Counted from the stretch's first letter, positions 48,319-59,768 are shown. The stretch: 64,000 nucleotides of DNA from Zoogloea sp. LCSB751 (GCF_002028455.1 NZ_MWUM01000020.1:41584-105583); one strand, 5' to 3'. Notes: a model not told the origin generated them from the letters alone. Numbers and translations are program-made.

Positions 48319-49781
48319 CGCGGGCTGCGGGCGATGTCGGCGAGGATGGCGGTGAACAACTGCCAGGCGCGGCCGACGGAGTCGATGTCGACGCGCTCGC
48401 CGGGGGCGTGGGCGCCGCGGATGGTCGGCCCGAAGGAGACGGTGTCCAGCCCCGGATACTTGGCGCCGATGATGCCGCACTCCAGCCCGGCGTGGATCAC
48501 CTTCACCTGCGACTCGCCGCCGAACTCCCGCGTGTAGGCCGCCTGGCACAGGGCCAGCAAGGGCGAGGCGGGATTGGGCGTCCAGCCCGGATAGTGGCCG
48601 GAGATCTCGGCGGGCGTGGCGGACAGTGCGAACAGGCTGACGATCTCCTCGGCCAGCGCGGTGCTGCCGCTGTCGCGCAGGGAGCGCACCATGAAGTTGG
48701 CGCTGCCTTCGGTGGGGCCGACGGACACCACGCCCAGGTTGTTGGACGTTTCGACGACGCCCGGCACGGCCAGGCTCCAGCGCCGCACGCCGTGGGGTGC
48801 CGCGTGCAGGGAGGCCAGCCACACCGCTTGTTCGGTTTCGGCCAGCAGCAGCTCGGCGCTGGCCGGGCTCGCGTGCAGGCTGACGCCTTCATCCACGCCG
48901 GCCAGCTCTTCGCGCAGCAGGGCTTGCCAGCCGGCGAGGGCTTCCTCCAGCTCGGCGACCAGTGTCGTCGACAGGGCCACCACGGCCTGTGCCTCGCGGG
49001 GCAGCGCGTTGCGGGCGGTACCGCCCTGCAGGCTGGCCATGCGCAGCGGGAAGTCTGCCTCCAGGCTGCGCAGCACGCGCACCAGCAGCTTGATGGCGTT
49101 GCCCCGTTCCTCGTGGATATTGACGCCGGAATGGCCGCCGCGCAGGCCGCCGAGGCGGATCTGCCGACAGACGAAGCCGGTGGGCAGCCGAGCCGGGTGG
49201 CCCGGACGCTGGACGTTCACGTCGGCGCCGCCGGTGCAGCCCAGGTAGAACTCGCCCCAGTCCTCGGTATCCAGGTTGAGCATCAGCCGGCCCTGCAGCA
49301 CGCCGGGGGCCAGACCCTGGGCGCCGCCCATGCCGGCTTCCTCGTCCACCGTGAACAGGGCTTCGAGGGGGCCGTGGACGAGGGTTTTGTCTTCCAGTGC
49401 GGCGAGGATCAGCGCCACGCCGATGCCGTTGTCGGCGCCGAGGGTGGTGCCGTCGGCGACCAGCCAGCCGCCGTCGCGGCGCGGGCGGATCGCGTCGCGG
49501 GAGAAGTCGTGGGGCGTGTCGGCATTGGCCTGGCAGACCATGTCCAGGTGGCCTTGCAGCACCACGCCGGGGGCTGACTCATGGCCGGGGCTGGCAGGTT
49601 TGCGGACGATCAGGTTGCCGGCGTCATCCACCTGGGCGGCGAGGCCGCGGCTCAGGGCCCAGTCGAGCAGGTGGTCGCGCAGCGCATCCTCGGCCTTGGA
49701 TTGACGGGGCGTGCGGCACAGGGTGGCGAAATGGGACCACACGGCGGCCGGCTGGAGGCCGGCAAAGACGGAGTCGGACAT
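48315..49781 (-). CDS. pepD: Cytosol non-specific dipeptidase (aminoacyl-histidine dipeptidase)
   Basis: A 488-residue M20-family dinuclear zinc peptidase that cleaves dipeptides in the cytoplasm. Metal-site motifs are GHLDMVCQ, DGTTLGADNGIGVA, DEEAGMGGAQG, DTEDWGEFYLGCTGG and, near the end, HAGLECGII. Length matches PepD of enteric bacteria. The start at 49781 (MSDSVFAGLQP) is used; an upstream ATG at 49817 is in frame but adds a low-complexity tail. No clear ribosome binding site for either. Confidence 0.92.
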   Translation of the reverse strand: MSDSVFAGLQPAAVWSHFATLCRTPRQSKAEDALRDHLLDWALSRGLAAQVDDAGNLIVRKPASPGHESAPGVVLQGHLDMVCQANADTPHDFSRDAIRPRRDGGWLVADGTTLGADNGIGVALILAALEDKTLVHGPLEALFTVDEEAGMGGAQGLAPGVLQGRLMLNLDTEDWGEFYLGCTGGADVNVQRPGHPARLPTGFVCRQIRLGGLRGGHSGVNIHEERGNAIKLLVRVLRSLEADFPLRMASLQGGTARNALPREAQAVVALSTTLVAELEEALAGWQALLREELAGVDEGVSLHASPASAELLLAETEQAVWLASLHAAPHGVRRWSLAVPGVVETSNNLGVVSVGPTEGSANFMVRSLRDSGSTALAEEIVSLFALSATPAEISGHYPGWTPNPASPLLALCQAAYTREFGGESQVKVIHAGLECGIIGAKYPGLDTVSFGPTIRGAHAPGERVDIDSVGRAWQLFTAILADIARSPR

Positions 49782-49813
49782 GGGGTGTGAGGAGCGGGGT
49801 TGCTGGGAAGGCC

Positions 49814-50815
49814 TCAAGCCTTGCAGACCTGGGCGGCAATGTCGAGGGCGCGCAGGCGCAGGTCCGCGTCGAAGACGTCGCTGACCAGCATGAACTCGTC
49901 GGCGTCGGTGGCCTCGGCGAGGCGGGTGAGGCCGGCGCGTACGCTGTCCGGGCTGCCGATGACTGCGGCACCGAGGAAGTCGCCGATGGCGGCGCGCTCT
50001 TCGGGATGCAGGCTGGCCATGAAGTTCTCTTCCGGCGGCTGCAGGCGGCGCCGGTCGCCGCGCAGGATGCCGAGCACGCGGCGGTAGGTGCTGCTGGCCA
50101 GGAAGTCGGCCTCTTCGTCGGTGGGGGCCGCGATCAGCGGCACGCCGACGATGGCGTAGGGCTTGGTGAGTTGTTCCGACGGGCGGAAGTTGGCGCGATA
50201 TACGTCGAGAGCCTGCAGCAGCAGGCGCGGCGCGAAGTGGGAGGCGAAGGCGTAGGGCAGGCCGCGCTCGGCGGCGAGGCGCGCCGAGAACAGGCTGGAG
50301 CCGAGCAGCCAGATCGGCACGTTGGTGCCGGCGCCGGGCATGGCGATGAGCTTCTGGCCGGGCTGGGGGGCGGCGAGCAGGTGTTGCAGTTCGGCTACGT
50401 CGCGGGGGAAGTCTTCCTCGCGTTCGATACGGTCGCGGCGCAGCGCGCGCATGGTCAGGCCGTCGGTGCCGGGGGCGCGGCCGAGGCCCAGGTCGATGCG
50501 CCCAGGGTAGAGTTCGGCCAGCGTGCCGAAGGCCTCGGCGACCACCAGCGGGGCGTGGTTGGGCAGCATCACGCCGCCGGAGCCGACGCGGATGTGCGAG
50601 GTGCCGCCGGCGATGTGGCCGACCAGCACGGCGGTGGCCGAGCTGGCGATGCCGGCCATGTTGTGGTGTTCGGCCAGCCAGTAGCGGGTGAAGCCGAGGG
50701 ACTCCACGTGGCGCGCGGTGCGCAGGGAGATGGCAAGGGCGTCGGCCACGCTGCCGCCTTCACGGACGGCGACGAGGTCGAGCATGGACAGGGGAATCTG
50801 GTTCAGGGCTTTCAT
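49814..50815 (-). CDS. LLM-class flavin-dependent oxidoreductase (YhbW-like)
   Basis: A 333-residue protein of the luciferase-like monooxygenase family. Typical features are RYWLAEHHNMAGIASSATAV, GSGGVMLPNHAPLVVAEAFG and DLGLGRAPGTDGLTM. YhbW-type members act on unknown small molecules using reduced FMN. The start at 50815 gives the usual N-terminus (MKALNQIPLSMLDL). Next to thiG on the same strand, 140 bases downstream of it; no evident link to thiamine. Confidence 0.9.
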   Translation of the reverse strand: MKALNQIPLSMLDLVAVREGGSVADALAISLRTARHVESLGFTRYWLAEHHNMAGIASSATAVLVGHIAGGTSHIRVGSGGVMLPNHAPLVVAEAFGTLAELYPGRIDLGLGRAPGTDGLTMRALRRDRIEREEDFPRDVAELQHLLAAPQPGQKLIAMPGAGTNVPIWLLGSSLFSARLAAERGLPYAFASHFAPRLLLQALDVYRANFRPSEQLTKPYAIVGVPLIAAPTDEEADFLASSTYRRVLGILRGDRRRLQPPEENFMASLHPEERAAIGDFLGAAVIGSPDSVRAGLTRLAEATDADEFMLVSDVFDADLRLRALDIAAQVCKA

Positions 50816-50954
50816 GCTGCGCATTGTGGGCGGCCGCTACCGGCTTCGCCAATCAGGGAAAGTCCCTTCGAGTCGCGGCGGGGGCTGCGCGTTCCCCAAT
50901 GCGCGATTCACCACCCTGGCGTCCCGCCGCCGGTCGCGCCGGCAGCGGGACGCT

Positions 50955-51776
50955 TTAGCGCCCGATGACGCCTTCCAGCGGCGAGCTGGCGCTGGCGTGG
51001 TACAGGCGGCGCGGCATGCGGCCGGCCAGGAAGGCGTGGCGGCCTGCTTCCACGCCGAAGCGCATGGCGGTGGCCATCCGTACCGGGTCGCCAGCGGCGG
51101 CGATGGCGGTGTTCATCAGCACGCCGTCGCAGCCCAGCTCCATCGCGATGGCGGCGTCCGATGCGGTGCCGACGCCGGCATCGACGATCACCGGCACCCG
51201 CGCGGCGTCGATGATGAGGTTGAGGTTCCACGGGTTGAGGATGCCCATGCCGGAGCCGATCAGGCTGGCCAGCGGCATGATCGCCACGCAGCCGATGTCC
51301 TCCAGCATGCGCGCCTGCACCGGGTCGTCGGAGCAATACACCATCACCCGGAAGCCGTCGCGCACCAGCACTTCGGCGGCCTTCAGCGTTTCCGGCATGT
51401 TGGGGTAGAGGGTTTCCGGGCTGCCGAGCACTTCCAGCTTGACCAGGTCGTGGCCGTCCAGCAGCTCGCGGGCGAGGCGCAACGTGCGCACCGCCTCCAT
51501 CGCGCTGTAGCAGCCGGCGGTGTTGGGCAGCAGCGTGTAACGGTGCGGGTCGAGCACATCGAGCAGGCTGGGCTGGGCCGGGTCCTGACCGATGTTGGTG
51601 CGGCGGATCGCCACGGTGACGATCTGCGCGCCGCTGGCCTCCACCGCGTCGCGGGTCTGGGCGAAGTCCCGGTACTTGCCGGTGCCCACCAGCAGGCGCG
51701 AGCGAAAGGTCTGGCCGCCCATCATGAAAGGCGTGTCCAGCGGTGTTGCGACGTGATGTGCTTCGGGTTTTCCCAT
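50955..51776 (-). CDS. thiG: Thiazole synthase
   Basis: A 273-residue TIM-barrel enzyme that builds the thiazole phosphate of thiamine from DXP, dehydroglycine and sulfur carried on ThiS. The Schiff-base lysine lies in LVKLEVLG, and the phosphate loop in PVIVDAGVGTASDAAIAMEL. It follows thiS by one base. A short non-conserved N-terminal tail precedes FMMGGQTFRSRLLVGTGKY. Confidence 0.95.
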   Translation of the reverse strand: MGKPEAHHVATPLDTPFMMGGQTFRSRLLVGTGKYRDFAQTRDAVEASGAQIVTVAIRRTNIGQDPAQPSLLDVLDPHRYTLLPNTAGCYSAMEAVRTLRLARELLDGHDLVKLEVLGSPETLYPNMPETLKAAEVLVRDGFRVMVYCSDDPVQARMLEDIGCVAIMPLASLIGSGMGILNPWNLNLIIDAARVPVIVDAGVGTASDAAIAMELGCDGVLMNTAIAAAGDPVRMATAMRFGVEAGRHAFLAGRMPRRLYHASASSPLEGVIGR

Positions 51777-51777
51777 G

Positions 51778-51984
51778 TCAGCCTCCTCCGACTGCGACGA
51801 CGATTTCCACCCGGTCCTGCCCGACCAGCGGGGTGTGGGCGTAATGGCTCTTGGGCACGATCTGCCCGTTCACTTCGACGGCTACCCGCTTGCCGGCGTA
51901 GCCCAGGTCGATGACCAGGTCGGCGACGCGCCACGGGGCGGGAATCTCGCGGGGCTGGCCGTTGAGACGGATCGGGATGCTCAT
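51778..51984 (-). CDS. thiS: Sulfur carrier protein ThiS
   Basis: A 68-residue ubiquitin-like protein ending in the diglycine needed for thiocarboxylate formation (VEIVVAVGGG, with one extra glycine). RLNGQPREIPAPWRVADLV is typical. The start overlaps the lipA stop by four bases and thiG follows directly. Confidence 0.93.
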   Translation of the reverse strand: MSIPIRLNGQPREIPAPWRVADLVIDLGYAGKRVAVEVNGQIVPKSHYAHTPLVGQDRVEIVVAVGGG

Positions 51985-52946
51985 GCTGCGGCCTCCGCGA
52001 TCAGCCCGCTGCCGGCGGCCAGCTGGTCGGCCCGGTAGGACGAGCGCACCAGCGGCCCGGCGGCGACTTCGACGAAGCCCAGCTCCAGCGCGATGTGCCG
52101 CCAGCGCTCGAACTCTTCCGGCGGCACGTAGCGTTCCACCGGCAGGTGGGACGCGGATGGGCGCAGGTACTGGCCGAGGGTCAGGATGTCGCAGTGGTGG
52201 GCGCGCAGGTCGCGCATCGCGGCGAGGACTTCCTCGTCGGTCTCGCCGAGACCGAGCATCAGCCCGGACTTGGTGGGCAGGGCCGGATGGCGGGCCTTCA
52301 TGTTGGCGATCAGGCGCAGGGACGCGGCGTAGTCGGCGCCAGGGCGCACCGCGCGGTACAGGCGCGACACGGTTTCCAGATTGTGGTTGAAGACGTCGGG
52401 CAGCGCGTCGACCAGGGTTTCCAGGGCCAGCGCCTCGCGGCCGCGGAAGTCGGGGGTCAGGATCTCGATCTGCACCCGCGGCGCGGTGTTGCGGATCGCC
52501 GCGATGCAGGCCGCGAAGTGGGCAGCGCCGCCGTCGCGCAGGTCGTCCCGGTCCACCGAGGTGATGACCACGTAGCGCAGCGCCATCGCCGCCACGGTGC
52601 GCGCCAGGCGCGCCGGCTCGTCGGCGTCGAGCGGGGCCGGGCGGCCGTGGGCCACGTCGCAGTAGGGGCAGCGGCGGGTGCAGATGCTGCCCATGATCAT
52701 GAAGGTGGCGGTGCCGCGGGCGAAGCACTCGCCGATGTTGGGGCAGTCGGCCTCCTCGCAGACGGTGTGCAGTTCCTGCTCACGCAGCAGCTTCTGCAGC
52801 TCGCGCACGGAGGCGGTGCCCGGATCGCGGGCACGCAGCCAGGGTGGCTTGGGGGGCGAGGCGCGTTGGCTGTCCACCTTCACGGGGATGCGGGCCAGCT
52901 TGTCGGCGCCGCGCAGGCTGACGGGCGTGGCGTGGGCGGTGGGCAT
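51981..52946 (-). CDS. lipA: Lipoyl synthase (aco-linked copy)
   Basis: A 321-residue radical-SAM enzyme inserting two sulfurs into octanoyl groups. The auxiliary cluster motif CEEADCPNIGEC (C-x4-C-x5-C), the radical-SAM motif CTRRCPYC and the C-terminal RSSYRAD serine are all present. AAGGAG precedes ATG 52946. No lipB is adjacent; instead the gene follows the acetoin dehydrogenase operon, like acoS of Pelobacter. Probably makes lipoate for AcoC. Confidence 0.94.
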   Translation of the reverse strand: MPTAHATPVSLRGADKLARIPVKVDSQRASPPKPPWLRARDPGTASVRELQKLLREQELHTVCEEADCPNIGECFARGTATFMIMGSICTRRCPYCDVAHGRPAPLDADEPARLARTVAAMALRYVVITSVDRDDLRDGGAAHFAACIAAIRNTAPRVQIEILTPDFRGREALALETLVDALPDVFNHNLETVSRLYRAVRPGADYAASLRLIANMKARHPALPTKSGLMLGLGETDEEVLAAMRDLRAHHCDILTLGQYLRPSASHLPVERYVPPEEFERWRHIALELGFVEVAAGPLVRSSYRADQLAAGSGLIAEAAA

Positions 52947-53022
52947 GATGTCTCCTTGGGGTGGGGGCTTGCGGTCCGGTCCGGACTCAGATGTTTTCAG
53001 GTCTGCGGCGGCCCGCGTGGCA

Positions 53023-53076
53023 GGGCGGACACCAACCCACGGGGAGGGGGGATACCCGTGGGTCGGCGTTCCGCCC
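53023..53076 (-). terminator. Nested hairpin after acoC
   Basis: GGGCGGA/TCCGCCC (53023-53029, 53070-53076) enclose CCCACGGG/CCCGTGGG (53036-53043, 53055-53062). No T-tract; may attenuate read-through from aco genes into lipA. Confidence 0.55.
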
Positions 53077-53090
53077 GCCGGCGGAGCCGG

Positions 53091-54212
53091 TCAGCCGACG
53101 AAGCGGGCAATGGCCCGATTGACGTCGTTGGCGGCTTCCATCTGAACCATGTGGCCGCGGTTGCCGAGCACTTCCACCTGCACCTTGCCGGACACCGCGT
53201 GGGCGTGGGCGACCGGGATGATGCGGTCTTCCTCGCCCCAGATCACCAGCACCGGCTTGCCCAGTGCGGCCAGCTGGTCGGCCATCACGCTGTTCTGGCG
53301 GCCGTCGGCGAACAGGTTGCCGGACAGGGTGGAGAGGGCCTCGCCGACGCCTTCCAGGCGCTTGTACTTGAGCAGATCGTCCACCAGCTGGCGGGTCACC
53401 AGGCTGCTGTCGGCGAACAGGTCGGCCAGCAGCGGCTTGAGCGCGTTGCGGTTGGCGGCGGAGACGAAGCCCTGGATGTAGCCGGTGTTGATCTCGTTGC
53501 CCAGACCGGCGCTACCGATCAGGCTGAGGGAGCGGACCTTTTCCGGGTGGCGCAGGGCCACGGTGAGGGACACCGCGCCGCCCATCGAGTGGCCGACCAG
53601 GTGGGCCGAGGCGACGCCGACCGCGTCGAGGAAGGCCGCCACGGTGTCGGCCAGCGCGGCCAGGCTGCCTTCGCCGACGTCCTTGGTGGATTCGCCGTGG
53701 CCGGGCAGGTCGAGGGCATATACCTCACGGTCGGCGGCCAGGGCTTCGTGGTTGAACAGCCAGTTGTTGAGATCGCCGCCGAAGCCGTGGATCAGCAGCA
53801 TCGGTTCGCCGCTTTTGCCACTATCGCCGCGCTTGAGGTAGCGCAGCTTGTGGCCATTGACCTCGATCTTCTGGGTGGTCGGGCCCTGGTCTTCCTCCGC
53901 GCCCTCGGCGGGCTTGAAGTTGGACAGGAAGTCGGCGACGAAGGCGTCGATGTCGGCGTCGGACACGCTGGCGTCGGCGATGACGCCGAGCAGGCCGCCG
54001 ACCGGCAGCACGTCTTCTTCATTGGCGAGCTGGCGGCGCAGCACGCCGGTGGCGCCGGCCTCGACGGCGCCAGCGATCTTCTCGCTCTCGACTTCGACGA
54101 TTTCCTGGCCCTGCTCGACGGCATCACCGATCTGCTTGAGCCAGCCGTTGACCTTTCCCTCCTGCATGGAAAGGCCCCACTTCGGCATGGTGATGGTTTG
54201 GATGGCAGACAT
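53091..54212 (-). CDS. acoC: Acetoin dehydrogenase E2 component (lipoyl domain + alpha/beta hydrolase)
   Basis: A 373-residue E2 protein of the Cupriavidus AcoC type. Residues 1-80 form a lipoyl domain (lysine in VEVESEKIAGAVEA). After a linker, an alpha/beta-hydrolase domain replaces the usual acyltransferase, with nucleophile serine in VGHSMGGAVS and a late histidine (LGNRGHMVQME). It transfers the acetyl group from acetoin cleavage to CoA. The ATG overlaps the acoB stop (TAATG). Confidence 0.93.
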   Translation of the reverse strand: MSAIQTITMPKWGLSMQEGKVNGWLKQIGDAVEQGQEIVEVESEKIAGAVEAGATGVLRRQLANEEDVLPVGGLLGVIADASVSDADIDAFVADFLSNFKPAEGAEEDQGPTTQKIEVNGHKLRYLKRGDSGKSGEPMLLIHGFGGDLNNWLFNHEALAADREVYALDLPGHGESTKDVGEGSLAALADTVAAFLDAVGVASAHLVGHSMGGAVSLTVALRHPEKVRSLSLIGSAGLGNEINTGYIQGFVSAANRNALKPLLADLFADSSLVTRQLVDDLLKYKRLEGVGEALSTLSGNLFADGRQNSVMADQLAALGKPVLVIWGEEDRIIPVAHAHAVSGKVQVEVLGNRGHMVQMEAANDVNRAIARFVG

Positions 54213-55222
54213 TACTTGTACTCCTTGACGCTCTTGACGGCGGCGACGATCTTCGCCGCGCTGGGGATGTAAAGCTCTTCCAGTGCGTCGCTGAACGGCA
54301 CCGGAGAGTGGAAGCCGGTGACCTGACGGATTGGCGCCTTGAGGCTGTCGAAAGCCTTTTCGGCGACCAGGCCGGCGATGTCGGAGGCCATGCTGCAACG
54401 GGGGTGGGATTCATCGACGACCACCAGGCGGCCGGTCTTCTCGACGCTTTCGAGGATGGTGTCGGTGTCCAGCGGCGAGGTGGTGCGCGGGTCGATGATC
54501 TCGCAGTGGATGCCCTGCTTCTGCAGGTCGGCGGCGGCTTCCTGGGCCTTCAGCACCATGCGGCCGATGGCCACGATGGTCACGTCGTGGCCTTCGCGGA
54601 CCACGGCGGCTTCGCCGAAGGGCACGGTGTAGAGCTCTTCCGGCACTTCGCCTTCCATCGTGTAGAGGGCCTTGTGCTCGAGGAAGATCACCGGGTCGTT
54701 GTCGCGGATCGACTGGATCAGCAGGCCCTTGGCGTCGTAGGGGTTGGACGGCACCACCACCTTCAGGCCCGGGATGTGGGTGAAGATGTTGTACAAGCAC
54801 TGGGAGTGCTGGGCCGCGGCGCGGAAGCCGGCGCCGTACATGGCGCGGATCACCACCGGGGTTTCGGCCTTGCCGCCGAACATGTAGCGGAACTTGGCGG
54901 CCTGGTTGAAGATCTGGTCGAAACACACGCCGAGGAAATCCACGAACATCAGCTCGGCCACCGGGCGCATGCCGCAGCAGGCGGCGCCGATGGCGGCACC
55001 GACGTAGCCGGATTCGGAGATCGGGGTGTCGATGACGCGGCCCGGATGCTTGGCATACAGCCCGCGGGTCACGCCGAGCACGCCGCCCCAGGCGTCCTGC
55101 TCGCCCGGTGCGCCGGAGCCGCCGGCCACGTCTTCGCCCATCACGATGACGTTCTGGTCGCGGCTCATTTCCTGGTCGAGAGCCTCGTTGATGGCCTGTT
55201 GGTAGGTAATCTTTCGTGCCAT
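54212..55222 (-). CDS. acoB: Acetoin dehydrogenase E1 beta subunit
   Basis: A 336-residue transketolase-like beta subunit. Family features: NEALDQEMSRDQNVIVMGED, ISESGYVGAAIGAACCGMRP, and the C-terminal VVVDESHPRCSMASDIAGLV. With AcoA it forms the thiamine diphosphate enzyme that splits acetoin into acetaldehyde and an enzyme-bound acetyl unit. 34 bases after acoA, with a GGAG site. Confidence 0.95.
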   Translation of the reverse strand: MARKITYQQAINEALDQEMSRDQNVIVMGEDVAGGSGAPGEQDAWGGVLGVTRGLYAKHPGRVIDTPISESGYVGAAIGAACCGMRPVAELMFVDFLGVCFDQIFNQAAKFRYMFGGKAETPVVIRAMYGAGFRAAAQHSQCLYNIFTHIPGLKVVVPSNPYDAKGLLIQSIRDNDPVIFLEHKALYTMEGEVPEELYTVPFGEAAVVREGHDVTIVAIGRMVLKAQEAAADLQKQGIHCEIIDPRTTSPLDTDTILESVEKTGRLVVVDESHPRCSMASDIAGLVAEKAFDSLKAPIRQVTGFHSPVPFSDALEELYIPSAAKIVAAVKSVKEYK

Positions 55223-55256
55223 TTTTATGTCTCCTGGATTCTTTGGGCGGGCGTGA

Positions 55257-56231
55257 TCAGTAGCTCACGTACACATCGGTGAGCAGGTCGGCTTCGGTGG
55301 GTTTCGGGTCGGACTTGGCCTTGACCACGGAGCCGTCGATGAGGGCCTTCACTTCGGCGTCGATGGCGTCCAGCTCGGCCTGGGTGAGCTCGCCGCTGGC
55401 GGTCACGCGGCGTGAGAACTGCAGCAGGCAGTCCTTGGTGTCGCGGATGTTCTGCACTTCGCCGGGGGCGCGGTAGGTCTGCTGGTCGCCTTCGAAGTGG
55501 CCGTAGTAGCGGGACAGCTTCACTTCCACCAGGGACGGGCCGCCGCCGTTGCGGGCGCGCTCGATGGCCTCGCCGGCGGCTTCATGGACGGCGAAGAAGT
55601 CGAAACCGTCCACCGTGATGCCGGGCATACCGAAGGCCGAGGCTCGGTCGGCGATGGTGTCGCAGGCCACCGAGTAGTTGTAGGAGGTGGCTTCCGCGTA
55701 GCCGTTGTTCTCGGCCAGGAAGATCACCGGCAGGTTCCACACCGAGGCCAGGTTCATGGCTTCGAAGATGGTGCCCTGGTTGGAGGCGCCGTCGCCGAAG
55801 AAGCACACGCTGACGTTGCGGGTGCCGCGCAGCTTGGCCGCCAGCGCAGTGCCGCACACCAGCGGGCCGCCGCCGCCGACGATGCCGTTGGCGCCGAGCA
55901 TGCCCACCGACAGGTCGGCGATGTGCATGGAGCCGCCCTTGCCCTTGCAGGTGCCGGTCTTGCGGCCCCAGATCTCGGCCATCATGCCGACCGGATCGAC
56001 GCCCTTGGCGATGCAGTGGCCGTGACCGCGGTGGGTACTGGCGATGTGGTCGTCCTTGGTGAGGTTCATGCACACGCCGGTAGCGGACGCCTCTTCGCCC
56101 GCATAGAGGTGGACAAAGCCCGGGATCTCGCCGGTGGCGAAGTCGGTGTGCAGGCGCTCTTCGAATTCGCGGATGGTGCGCATGGTGCGGTAGGCCGTCA
56201 GCAGGTCATCGCGAGTCAGTTTCTTGGTCAC
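55257..56231 (-). CDS. acoA: Acetoin dehydrogenase E1 alpha subunit
   Basis: A 324-residue alpha subunit with the thiamine diphosphate motif GDGASNQGTIFEAMNLASVW ending LPVIFLAENN. HIASTHRGHGHCIAKG and the GSMHIADLSVGMLGANGIVG region are typical. Catalyses decarboxylation-free cleavage of acetoin. Located between acoX and acoB on the same strand. Confidence 0.95.
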   Translation of the reverse strand: MTKKLTRDDLLTAYRTMRTIREFEERLHTDFATGEIPGFVHLYAGEEASATGVCMNLTKDDHIASTHRGHGHCIAKGVDPVGMMAEIWGRKTGTCKGKGGSMHIADLSVGMLGANGIVGGGGPLVCGTALAAKLRGTRNVSVCFFGDGASNQGTIFEAMNLASVWNLPVIFLAENNGYAEATSYNYSVACDTIADRASAFGMPGITVDGFDFFAVHEAAGEAIERARNGGGPSLVEVKLSRYYGHFEGDQQTYRAPGEVQNIRDTKDCLLQFSRRVTASGELTQAELDAIDAEVKALIDGSVVKAKSDPKPTEADLLTDVYVSY

Positions 56232-56378
56232 GGTTGTCTCCAGATTGTGGATTTTTGGGTGGTGCTTCCGGTGCGGAGCGGGCTGCCCGCGCCGGGGTCG
56301 GTGGCGGTCGGCGCCGGGGGGGGCGCCGTCCGGGGTTGAGGGCTGCGGGCGGGCCGCAGGCGGGAAGAAGGTGGTGGT

Positions 56379-57422
56379 TCATGCCGGCGTCTCCGCGGCC
56401 AGCGGGCGCCGCAGCGCGCCGTGGCGCACCGCGGCGGCGAGGGTGGCCGGCACGTCCAGCGTGCGCGGGCCGTCCAGTTCGAGGGTCACGCTGGCCGGCT
56501 CGCGGCCGTTGAGTTCGATTTCCCGCTCGCCGTCGAGGGCCAGGCTGCCGCGCAGGCAACGCAGCGCGCGGGGCTCACCGGGCAGCAGCAGTCCGTGGGC
56601 GGCCACCGGCACCGGCACGACCAGTCCCGGCGCGATGGGGGCCAGTACCAACGAGGTAGCGCCGTCGCACTGCACCCACGCGCCCTGCCAGTCGTTGCGG
56701 CCCACGGGGGCGAGCATCGCGGCGATGCTGGAGAGGCCAATGGCGTCCGGTTCGGCGAAGCTCACGAACAGCTCGGCGATGCTCGACGGATCCCACACGG
56801 CGCGGGCGCCCAGGTGGTCGAGATGGGTCACGCAGACATCCACCAGCGCAATTTCTTCCCGCTCGCCGATGCGTACGCGCAGCTGCTTGTTGGGCACCGC
56901 GGCCTCGTCGATGCTGACCGCGCCGATCGCCAGCAGGCCGGCGGCGAGGCCGGTGAGCGTCGCTTCGCGCAGTTCGGGAAAAGCGTTGTTGGTGCCCGAG
57001 GACAGCGTCGCCAGCGGGATGTCGCCGCATTCGGACGCCACGACGCGGTGGGTGCCGTCGCCGCCGAGCACGACGATGACCGCCACGCCGGCCGCCCGCA
57101 TGCGGCGGATCGCCTCGGCGGTGTCGCTGGCGTCGTGGCGCAGCGGCATCGGCAGAAATTCCACCTGCGGCCAGGGCTGGCCGCGGTCGGCCCGGTGGCC
57201 GTCGATGGCGCGGGTCAGGCCGGCGGTGATGCCCACCACGTCCGGCATCATCACGACCTTTTGCACGCCCACCGCGCCAAAGGCGCCGAGCAGGCGCTCG
57301 ATCATGTTGACCTTTTCCACCGTCGGAAAAACCAGCGCCTTGCTGGTCAGCCGGCGGATGTCCCGCCCGGAAGCGGGATTGGCCAGGATGCCGATCGGAG
57401 GAATTTGGGAGTCGTGTTTCAC
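56379..57422 (-). CDS. acoX: AcoX, NAD kinase-like protein of the acetoin operon
   Basis: A 347-residue protein with an ATP-NAD kinase-like N-terminal half (GILANPASGRDIRRLTSKAL, VVLGGDGTHRVV, LSSGTNNAFPE). AcoX is found in many aco operons but its function is not known. First gene after the sigma-54 promoter at 57461-57476. Confidence 0.93.
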   Translation of the reverse strand: MKHDSQIPPIGILANPASGRDIRRLTSKALVFPTVEKVNMIERLLGAFGAVGVQKVVMMPDVVGITAGLTRAIDGHRADRGQPWPQVEFLPMPLRHDASDTAEAIRRMRAAGVAVIVVLGGDGTHRVVASECGDIPLATLSSGTNNAFPELREATLTGLAAGLLAIGAVSIDEAAVPNKQLRVRIGEREEIALVDVCVTHLDHLGARAVWDPSSIAELFVSFAEPDAIGLSSIAAMLAPVGRNDWQGAWVQCDGATSLVLAPIAPGLVVPVPVAAHGLLLPGEPRALRCLRGSLALDGEREIELNGREPASVTLELDGPRTLDVPATLAAAVRHGALRRPLAAETPA

Positions 57423-57460
57423 AATTGGGCTTCAATTGGTTGGCGAATTGCGTTCCTTTC

Positions 57461-57476
57461 TGCATGGGGCGTGCCA
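57461..57476 (-). promoter_or_regulatory. Sigma-54 promoter of acoXABC
   Basis: On the minus strand TGGCAC (57476-57471), five bases, ATGCA (57465-57461): the -24/-12 pattern with one change from TTGCA, 39 bases before the acoX start. Confidence 0.8.
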
Positions 57477-57628
57477 ATTACAATATGAATGCCGGTTTTG
57501 TGCATTGCATCCTGTTTAGTGCAATGAATTTTATGGGTAATTAATTGGGTTTTATTTTTTGTGCTGCTGTGCGGAAAATTGCGATACAGGAATTGAGGGG
57601 CGAAATGTGAGGCACAGAGACGAGAAAC

Positions 57629-57644
57629 TGAGACAGGTGTCTCA
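57629..57644. promoter_or_regulatory. Probable AcoR upstream activating site
   Basis: TGAGACA-GG-TGTCTCA, a perfect dyad, about 155 bases upstream of the sigma-54 promoter. Half-sites GAGAC also occur at 57617 and 57652. Distance fits enhancer binding. Confidence 0.65.
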
Positions 57645-57755
57645 ATTTGCGGAGACAAACGTCAGCATTGCTTTAATTTCCGTAGCGGAATACGCTCTGC
57701 CGTTACCAAAGGACGTTTTTCCTAAAACACTCCCGATATATATGGGGGAAATAAA

Positions 57756-59768
<2,013 letters not shown>

